Positions 23,182-27,419 of a DNA stretch of 27,419 bases are shown one piece after another. A program made the position numbers and the translations under genes. Below the pieces are notes generated by a model. That model searched no databases. It saw nothing but the letters and a program-made list of their open reading frames with translations, and was not told the origin of the DNA. Each line of letters begins with the position of its first letter. Positions within the stretch are counted from its first letter, which is position 1. Source of the stretch: Fodinibacter sp038210185 (GTDB lineage Bacteria > Actinomycetota > Actinomycetes > Actinomycetales > Dermatophilaceae); NCBI GenBank assembly GCA_038210185.1, contig JBBQWX010000044.1, forward strand, positions 1-27,419, read 5' to 3'.

Positions 23182-24197
23182 CCGTCACCCCCAAGGGCCT
23201 CGCCCCGGCGCTGCAGGCGTCCGCCCCGAACATGCACGCCCGGATCAGCGGCATCGGCGGCTACCGGCCGCGCCGGGTGGTGCCCAACTCCGAGATCGTC
23301 GACCGGATCGACTCCTCCGACGAGTGGATCCAGGAGCGCTCCGGCATCATCGAGCGGCGCTGGGCGGGTGAGGGCGAGTCGGTGATCGACATGTCGGTTC
23401 TCGCCGCCGAGCCGGCCCTGGCGATGGCCGGGCTCGAGGGCTCCGACATCGACACCGTCATCGTCGCCACGGTCAGCTGGCCCTACCAGACCCCGGCCGC
23501 CGCCCCCCTGGTCGCCGAGCGGCTCGGCACGCATGGCGCGGCCTTCGACATCTCGGCGGCCTGCGCCGGCTACTGCCACGGCATCGCGATGGCGTCCGAC
23601 CTGGTGCGCGGCGGAACCGCCCGCACCGTGCTCGTCGTGGGTGTGGAGCGGTTGTCCGACTTCACCAGCCGCGACGACCGCGGCACCGCCTTCATCTTCG
23701 GCGACGGCGCCGGGGCGGCCGTGGTCACCCGGTCCGAGACGCCCGGCATCGGCCCGACCATCTGGGGCTCCGACGGCGAGAAGTGGGAAGCCATCTCGCA
23801 GACCGAGAGCTGGATCGACGTGCACGAGCAGGACCTCAGCTGGCCGCACATCGGCATGCAGGGCCAGACCGTCTACCGCTGGGCCGTGTGGGGCATGGCG
23901 CCGGTCGCCCAGCGGGCGCTCGACGCCGCCGGCGTCACGGTCGACCAGCTCGACGCCTTCATCCCGCACCAGGCCAACGTGCGCATCGTCGACGCCATGG
24001 CCAAGCAGCTCAAGATCCCGGCCGACGTGCCCGTGGCCCGCGACATCGCGTACACCGGCAACACGTCCGCGGCATCCGTGCCGCTGGCCATGGAGCGGAT
24101 GGTGCGCCGTGGCGAGGTGCCCCGCGGCGGCCTCGCCCTGCAGATCGGCTTCGGGGCAGGTCTGTCCTACGCCGCACAGGTCGTCGTCATCCCCTGA
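23178..24197 (+). CDS. fabH: 3-oxoacyl-ACP synthase III (chain initiation)
   Basis: The 339-residue enzyme condenses an acyl-CoA primer with malonyl-ACP to begin fatty-acid chains; in actinobacteria FabH often takes branched primers. The triad is visible: Cys129 in DISAACAGYCHG, His264 in IPHQANVRI and Asn295 in YTGNTSAASVP. The C-terminal GLALQIGFGAGLSYAAQVVV is typical. It has a slightly long N-terminus (about 20 residues) before RISGIGGYRP. ATG at 23178 overlaps the fabD stop, so the two are translationally coupled. Confidence 0.96.
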   Translation: MTVTPKGLAPALQASAPNMHARISGIGGYRPRRVVPNSEIVDRIDSSDEWIQERSGIIERRWAGEGESVIDMSVLAAEPALAMAGLEGSDIDTVIVATVSWPYQTPAAAPLVAERLGTHGAAFDISAACAGYCHGIAMASDLVRGGTARTVLVVGVERLSDFTSRDDRGTAFIFGDGAGAAVVTRSETPGIGPTIWGSDGEKWEAISQTESWIDVHEQDLSWPHIGMQGQTVYRWAVWGMAPVAQRALDAAGVTVDQLDAFIPHQANVRIVDAMAKQLKIPADVPVARDIAYTGNTSAASVPLAMERMVRRGEVPRGGLALQIGFGAGLSYAAQVVVIP

Positions 24198-24207
24198 CGC
24201 ACACACT

Positions 24208-24223
24208 CCCGTGGGCCCACGGG
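24208..24223. repeat. 16-bp perfect palindrome between fabH and acpP
   Basis: CCCGTGGGCCCACGGG is self-complementary and lies 10 nt after the fabH stop and 50 nt before the acpP start. It is very GC-rich. It may be an RNA-processing or protein-binding site that helps set separate acpP expression; no T-tract follows. Confidence 0.5.
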
Positions 24224-24273
24224 TGAACCGGGCCATCAGTACCCCCGAGAAATGAGATCGAAGGAGCACCGCA

Positions 24274-24522
24274 ATGGCACTCAGTGAGCAGGAGATCCTC
24301 GCCGGACTGGCCGAGATCGTCAACGAGGAGACCGGCCTCGACCCGGCCGAGGTCCAGTCGGACAAGTCGTTCACCGACGACCTCGACATCGACTCGCTGT
24401 CGATGATGACGATCGTCGTCAACGCCGAGGAGAAGTTCGGCGTGCGCATCCCCGACGACGAGGTCAAGAACCTCACCACGGTCGGCGACGCCGTCGGCTT
24501 CATCGCCAAGAGCCAGGCCTGA
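24274..24522 (+). CDS. acpP: Acyl carrier protein
   Basis: The 82-residue acidic protein carries growing acyl chains on a phosphopantetheine arm. The attachment serine is Ser41 in the DIDSLSMM motif (classic DSL). Helix I (about 5-20), the loop with GLDPAEVQSDKSFTDDL, helix II after DSL and the C-terminal helix are all in place, and the length is normal. AAGGAG at 24260-24265 lies 8 nt before the ATG, the best ribosome site in the window, in keeping with high expression. It is flanked by a palindrome and a strong hairpin. Confidence 0.97.
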   Translation: MALSEQEILAGLAEIVNEETGLDPAEVQSDKSFTDDLDIDSLSMMTIVVNAEEKFGVRIPDDEVKNLTTVGDAVGFIAKSQA

Positions 24523-24532
24523 CGCAGCGGCC

Positions 24533-24572
24533 GTCCGCCTCGCCCCCTGCAGATCGGGGGGCGAGGGCGGAC
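24533..24572 (+). terminator. Strong hairpin between acpP and fabF (attenuator or terminator candidate)
   Basis: GTCCGCC plus TCGCCCCC pairs with GGGGGCGA plus GGCGGAC through a 15-bp stem with one bulged G on the 3' side and a short loop. It starts 10 nt after the acpP stop and lies 51 nt before fabF. No T-tract follows, so it may act as partial terminator or as a 3' stabiliser of the acpP message. Confidence 0.6.
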
Positions 24573-24623
24573 ACTGGACCACGGCATCCCCCACGTCCCT
24601 TCTCCCAAGGAGCACCAGGACCC

Positions 24624-25865
24624 ATGAGCGAGCGACGCGTCGTCGTCACCGGACTCGGAGCCACCACCCCACTCGGCGGAACCATCGCCGAGACGTGGGA
24701 CGGCATCCTCGCCGGCCGGTCGGGGGCCAAGCCCCTTCCCCAGGAGTGGCTCGAGCGCTACGAGCTGCCCGTGCACTTCGCGTGCACCATCGCCCAGAAG
24801 CCGCAGGAGGTGCTCACCAAGGTCGAGGTCCGCCGGATGGACCCGAGCGCCCAGTACGCGGTCATCGCGTCGCGTGCGGCGATGGTGGATGCCGGCTCGC
24901 CGGAGATCGACCCGCTTCGCCTCGGCGTCGCGATCGGCACCGGCATCGGTGGCATCTGGACCCTGCTCGACCAGTGGGACATCCTCAAGGAGAAGGGCGT
25001 CCGCCGCGTCTTCCCCCTTGCGGTTCCGATGCTCATGCCGAACACCTCGGCGGGCAACGTCTCGCTGCAGCTCGGTGCCCGCGCCGGCGCCCACACCACG
25101 GTGTCGGCCTGCGCCTCGGGCGCGGAGTCGATGGGAACCGGCTACGACATGATCCGCGGTGGGCGCGCCGACATGGTGGTCGCCGGAGGCACCGAGGCCG
25201 CCATCCACCCACTGCCGTTCGCCGGGTTCTGCCAGATGCAGGCGCTGTCGACCCGCAACGACGACATCGCCGCGGCGTCCCGGCCCTACGACAGCGGCCG
25301 CGACGGCTTCGTCATGGGCGAGGGTGCCGCGGTCATGGTGCTCGAGGAGTACGAGCACGCGGTGGCCCGCGGAGCCCGCATCTACGCCGAGTTCGCCTCC
25401 ATCGGGATGTCGGCCGACGCCCACCACATCACCGCGCCCGAACCCGAGGGCGCCGGGGCGTCGAGGGCGATGCGCGAGGCCGTCGAACGCGCCGGGCTCA
25501 CCGACAAGGACATCGTGCACATCAACGCCCACGCGACCTCGACCCCGGTCGGTGACGTCGCCGAGGCCAACGCCATCCGCCGGGCCTTCGGGGCCGCCGC
25601 CGACGACATGTGCGTCAGCGCGACGAAGTCGATGACCGGCCACCTGCTCGGCGCCGCCGGCGCCCTCGAGGGCCTGCTCGCCGTGCTGTCGGTGCACCAC
25701 CGGGTGGCGCCGGCCGCGATCAACATCGACGACTTCGACCCCAAGATCGACCTCGACGTCGTCCGCGGTGAGCACCGCTCGCTGCCCGACGGCGACATCG
25801 CGGCGCTCAACAACTCCTTCGGGTTCGGCGGCCACAATGTGGCGCTGGTCGTGAAGAGCGTCTGA
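24624..25865 (+). CDS. fabF: 3-oxoacyl-ACP synthase II (chain elongation)
   Basis: The 413-residue enzyme extends acyl-ACP with malonyl-ACP. Catalytic residues are visible: Cys163 in TVSACASGAESM, His303 in NAHATSTPVGD, Lys335 and His340 in SATKSMTGHLLGAAG. The C-terminal NNSFGFGGHNVALV is typical. AAGGAG at 24608-24613 sits about 10 nt before the ATG. It is last of the fab cluster, followed by a strong terminator. In mycobacteria the same position holds kasA, to which FabF is related; overall length and motifs are those of ordinary FabF/KasA enzymes and do not tell chain-length preference. Confidence 0.96.
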   Translation: MSERRVVVTGLGATTPLGGTIAETWDGILAGRSGAKPLPQEWLERYELPVHFACTIAQKPQEVLTKVEVRRMDPSAQYAVIASRAAMVDAGSPEIDPLRLGVAIGTGIGGIWTLLDQWDILKEKGVRRVFPLAVPMLMPNTSAGNVSLQLGARAGAHTTVSACASGAESMGTGYDMIRGGRADMVVAGGTEAAIHPLPFAGFCQMQALSTRNDDIAAASRPYDSGRDGFVMGEGAAVMVLEEYEHAVARGARIYAEFASIGMSADAHHITAPEPEGAGASRAMREAVERAGLTDKDIVHINAHATSTPVGDVAEANAIRRAFGAAADDMCVSATKSMTGHLLGAAGALEGLLAVLSVHHRVAPAAINIDDFDPKIDLDVVRGEHRSLPDGDIAALNNSFGFGGHNVALVVKSV

Positions 25866-25897
25866 CGACGCCCTGGTCCCGCGCGCGACCCGCGCGA

Positions 25898-25935
25898 ACG
25901 ACGGCGCCCCCGCTTCCTCCCGGGGGCGCCGTCGT
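25898..25935. terminator. Bidirectional terminator between fabF and DUF3145
   Basis: A perfect 14-bp stem (25898-25911 with 25922-25935, ACGACGGCGCCCCC and its complement) has a 10-nt loop. It lies in the 94-bp gap between convergent genes and would serve both. The following bases (GTCCGTGCG) hold no long T-tract, as is common in high-GC actinobacteria. Confidence 0.8.
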
Positions 25936-25959
25936 GTCCGTGCGTGGTGGATGACCCGG

Positions 25960-26475
25960 TCAGCCGACCTTGTGCAGCCAGCGCACGGGGGCGCCGTCTC
26001 CGGCGTACCGGAACGGCTCGAGCTCGTCGTCCCAGTCGGTTCCGAGCAGCTCCTCGATCATCTCCGCCATCGCCTCGGGGCTGCCTTGGGCGAGCACGAC
26101 GACCTCGCGCAGGCGGTCCTCGTTGATGACGGCGTCGCCGTTGGCGGAGGTCCAGGTGTGGTGGATGCCCAGCCGTGGGGTGTGCGACCAGCGCGAGCCG
26201 TCGCTGCCGGCGCTGGGCTCCTCGGTCACCTCGTAGCGCAGGTGGTCCCAGCCGCGCAGGGCGGAGGCGATCCGGGCACCGGTGCCGACCTCGCCCGCCC
26301 AGCTGAGCTCGCTGCGCACGAGCCCGGGGTTGGCGGGCTGGTCGGTCCAGTCGAGCGACACCCGGGTGCCGAGCACGCCTTCGATCGCCCAGACGATGTG
26401 CGGGCACAGCGCTTTAGGGGTCGAGTGGACGTACACCACTCCCCGCGTGTTGGTACGCGGCATCGCGACAGACAT
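25960..26475 (-). CDS. DUF3145 family protein
   Basis: The 171-residue protein belongs to an actinobacterial family regularly found beside fabF. Recognisable stretches are TRGVVYVHSTPKALCPHIVWAIEGVLG near the start, LDWTDQPANPGLVRSELSWAG, and the acidic LLGTDWDDELEPFRYAGDGAPVRWLHKVG at the end. Function is unknown; conserved position suggests a link with lipid synthesis. ATG at 26475 is chosen because AAGGAGG lies 5 nt upstream; an in-frame ATG at 26463 is an alternative. It is convergent with fabF across a shared terminator. Confidence 0.87.
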   Translation of the reverse strand: MSVAMPRTNTRGVVYVHSTPKALCPHIVWAIEGVLGTRVSLDWTDQPANPGLVRSELSWAGEVGTGARIASALRGWDHLRYEVTEEPSAGSDGSRWSHTPRLGIHHTWTSANGDAVINEDRLREVVVLAQGSPEAMAEMIEELLGTDWDDELEPFRYAGDGAPVRWLHKVG

Positions 26476-26723
26476 CCTGGCCTCCTTCGCGTGCGAGGGA
26501 CGTCTTCCCCAACGCCGGTGCGCGCGATGTGTGGCCTGCTGGTCTGCCCGTGGCCGGGTTCCCCCGGTGCGGATGCCGTGCGGCCGTGCTCTGTGGGCAC
26601 GGGTGGGTGCCGTTGTGGGTGCCGTTGTGGGTCACATCATGCCCCACCGGCACCAGCCGCACCAGCCATCCCAGGAATCGCACCAGAAACGCCGTCTCGT
26701 GCCGATGGGGGCGGCGGCGGAGC

Positions 26724-26756
26724 GCGGCGGGCCCGCGGCGGGCCCGCGGCGGGCCC
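26724..26756. repeat. Three tandem 11-bp repeats
   Basis: GCGGCGGGCCC occurs three times without a gap (26724-26734, 26735-26745, 26746-26756). The unit is entirely G and C. It lies 12 bp before the large hairpin at 26768-26811. Slippage origin is likely. Confidence 0.85.
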
Positions 26757-26767
26757 AAGGCGCTGGT

Positions 26768-26811
26768 TACCGCCCCGTACTCGTCGCGATCACAGCGAGT
26801 ACCGGGCGGTA
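26768..26811. repeat. 16-bp inverted repeat (hairpin), orphan
   Basis: TACCGCCCCGTACTCG (26768-26783) pairs with CGAGTACCGGGCGGTA (26796-26811) with one mismatch and a 12-nt loop. It has no gene directly before it on either strand. It may be a leftover terminator of a gene lost when the insertion sequences arrived. Confidence 0.6.
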
Positions 26812-26918
26812 GCCGGCGGCACAGGTCGGTGGGATGGCACGCCACAGCCAACCCCTGGCCGGCCTTGTCAGGTTTCGCTGCTGCTCGGTAACTACTCAGG
26901 TGGGCCGGGCCGGGCTGG

Positions 26919-27180
26919 TCAGGTCGTGGCTGGTAGCCAGGGGTCGCCGGCGAGGAGGTTGGTCAGGGCGTCCAGGACGCCCATGCTGTTCCTGCGGACG
27001 GTGGAGACGTAGCTGCGGAGAGCTGCGAAGGTTTCGGCGCCGTCGGCGGTGCGCCAGCAGCCGGAGATCTTCATTTGTGGCTTGGCCATCCGCAGGTCGC
27101 GCTCGGCCTGGTTGTTGGTGAAGGGGACAGACGGCCAGGTCGGTGGCGAAGCGCAGGACTTCTTGGGCTCTCCTGACACA
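26919..27180 (-). pseudogene. IS66-family transposase C-terminal remnant, frameshifted
   Basis: On the minus strand the main frame reads VPFTNNQAERDLRMAKPQMK and then ISGCWRTADGAETFAALRSY and VSTVRRNSMGVLDALTNLLAGDPWLP, which is the typical C-terminus of IS66 transposases, including the conserved NNQAERDLR with the catalytic Glu. Just upstream, EVLRFATDLAV belongs to the same protein but is in another frame; about four extra bases near 27133 explain the shift. Similarity ends near 27180, where a second insertion sequence begins. IS66 transposases are about 500 residues, so this is roughly the last sixth and cannot be active. Confidence 0.85.
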
Positions 27181-27202
27181 CCTGTGGGCCAATACCGCTA
27201 AC

Positions 27203-27419
27203 TTAGAGGATTGCCGGGTTGAGGAGGGCTAACGTGGGGGTGGCGGTGTGCTTGCGCGCGGTGTGTCGAGGCTTCTTGACTGGATAGCTGTTGTGCCCGG
27301 ACCGCTTGATCGCCCGAGGATTCGTGCGCTGGCGTCGAGGGGGGTTTGGTCGGGCGAGGATCTCGGCCCGTGCTTGGCTCAGCGCGTGTTCGAGGTCGTC
27401 AGGGGGAAAATGCCGCCTG
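27203..27419 (-). mobile_element. C-terminal end of a second transposase, IS4-like (partial)
   Basis: The minus strand, entering from the right edge, reads PPDDLEHALSQARAEILARP and then RTNPRAIKRSGHNSYPVKKP, ending in LALLNPAIL and TAA at 27205-27203. The basic tail with NPRAIKRSGHNSYPVKKP resembles the C-terminus of actinobacterial IS4-family transposases (pattern PR-V-KR--HN-Y-VK-P). The rest lies outside the window. The stop is followed by AGTTAGCGGTATTGGCCCAC, probably the end of the element, and then the IS66 remnant. Family assignment is from memory of the tail pattern and is moderate. Confidence 0.55.

Larger units (their letters stand above)
26476..26918. other. Repeat-rich gap without a convincing gene
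   Basis: This 443-bp stretch holds the DUF3145 leader, then two 12-bp direct repeats GGGTGCCGTTGT (26605-26616, 26617-26628), three 11-bp repeats (26724-26756) and a large hairpin (26768-26811). Open frames across it have skewed, Arg/Pro/Gly-rich translations and no recognisable domain. Near the right side, GGTAACTACTCAGG (26887-26900) might be the outer end of the adjacent IS66 remnant. Confidence 0.6.

Noticed and set aside
22596..25835. A 1079-residue minus-strand open frame antisense to the fab genes
   Set aside because: It runs opposite to fabD, fabH, acpP and fabF, all of which have full motifs. The translation is low-complexity Gly/Val/Arg/His; it is a codon-bias shadow.
26768..26811. 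Integron attC-like site
   Set aside because: The arms form a simple hairpin with one mismatch and lack the attC core arrangement and unpaired bases. No integron integrase is seen; the recombinase at the left edge is unrelated in position.
26414..26851. Possible 145-residue minus-strand protein upstream of DUF3145, with an NGTHNGTH repeat
   Set aside because: The repeat comes from the 12-bp DNA repeats, the composition is Arg/His/Pro-rich without a domain, and it overlaps the start of DUF3145, which has a strong ribosome site. A coding role is not supported.

Overview
The window reads as chromosomal DNA of a high-GC actinobacterium. Base composition, heavy GTG start usage, many 4-bp stop/start overlaps and several leaderless-type promoters (TANNNT placed 6-8 nt before the start codon) all fit. 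Gene order is also actinobacterial: RNase H/acid phosphatase fusion, zinc-ribbon protein and Nif3-like protein; AhpE-type peroxiredoxin and DUF3052; aceE; a PucR/FasR-type regulator; fabD-fabH-acpP-fabF; DUF3145. From memory, much of this order matches the Mycobacterium tuberculosis segment around Rv2228c-Rv2246 and the Streptomyces fasR-fabDHPF locus. A member of the Micrococcales (for example an Intrasporangiaceae-like organism) is a reasonable guess, but nothing here proves the genus.

Layout. (1) 1-151 is the C-terminal end of a tyrosine recombinase, ending 29 nt from the 3' end of the RNase P RNA gene (rnpB, minus strand, about 181-568). This looks like the edge of an integrated element. 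(2) 589-3940, minus: a family-2 glycosyltransferase followed by an RNB-domain ribonuclease. (3) 4034-5005, plus: a YaaA-family gene followed by the decayed start of an ArsB-like permease. (4) 5210-6555: a DUF2236/MpaB-type oxygenase converging on an SRPBCC protein. (5) 6578-11031, minus: metZ-like sulfhydrylase, rhodanese, RNase H/phosphatase, zinc-ribbon protein, Nif3 protein and tRNA-Val(UAC), mostly tightly coupled. (6) 11095-15122, minus: a 15-bp repeat array, peroxiredoxin, DUF3052, two PH-domain membrane proteins and a meta-cleavage-type hydrolase. (7) 15218-25865, plus: fdhD, aceE, a small thiamine-binding protein, argG, fasR, fabD, fabH, acpP and fabF. (8) 25960-26475, minus: DUF3145. 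(9) 26476-27419: a repeat-rich gap, then a frameshifted IS66 transposase remnant abutting the tail of a second, IS4-like transposase.

How the genes fit together. The right half links central carbon flux to lipid synthesis. AceE makes acetyl units from pyruvate with thiamine diphosphate, and a thiamine-binding protein sits directly downstream. FabD loads malonyl groups on AcpP, FabH starts chains and FabF elongates them, with a FasR-like activator just upstream. The left half is housekeeping: RNA processing (RNase P RNA, RNB nuclease, RNase HI, a tRNA), sulfur amino-acid synthesis, peroxide defence and membrane proteins.

I found no clear new multi-gene system. The most interesting signals are non-coding: a 23-bp perfect inverted repeat carrying a promoter-like element before the thiamine-binding gene, a second large nested inverted repeat before argG, an inverted repeat plus a Shine-Dalgarno-masking hairpin before fabD, a tRNA gene ending 1 nt before a start codon, and the recombinase/rnpB junction.
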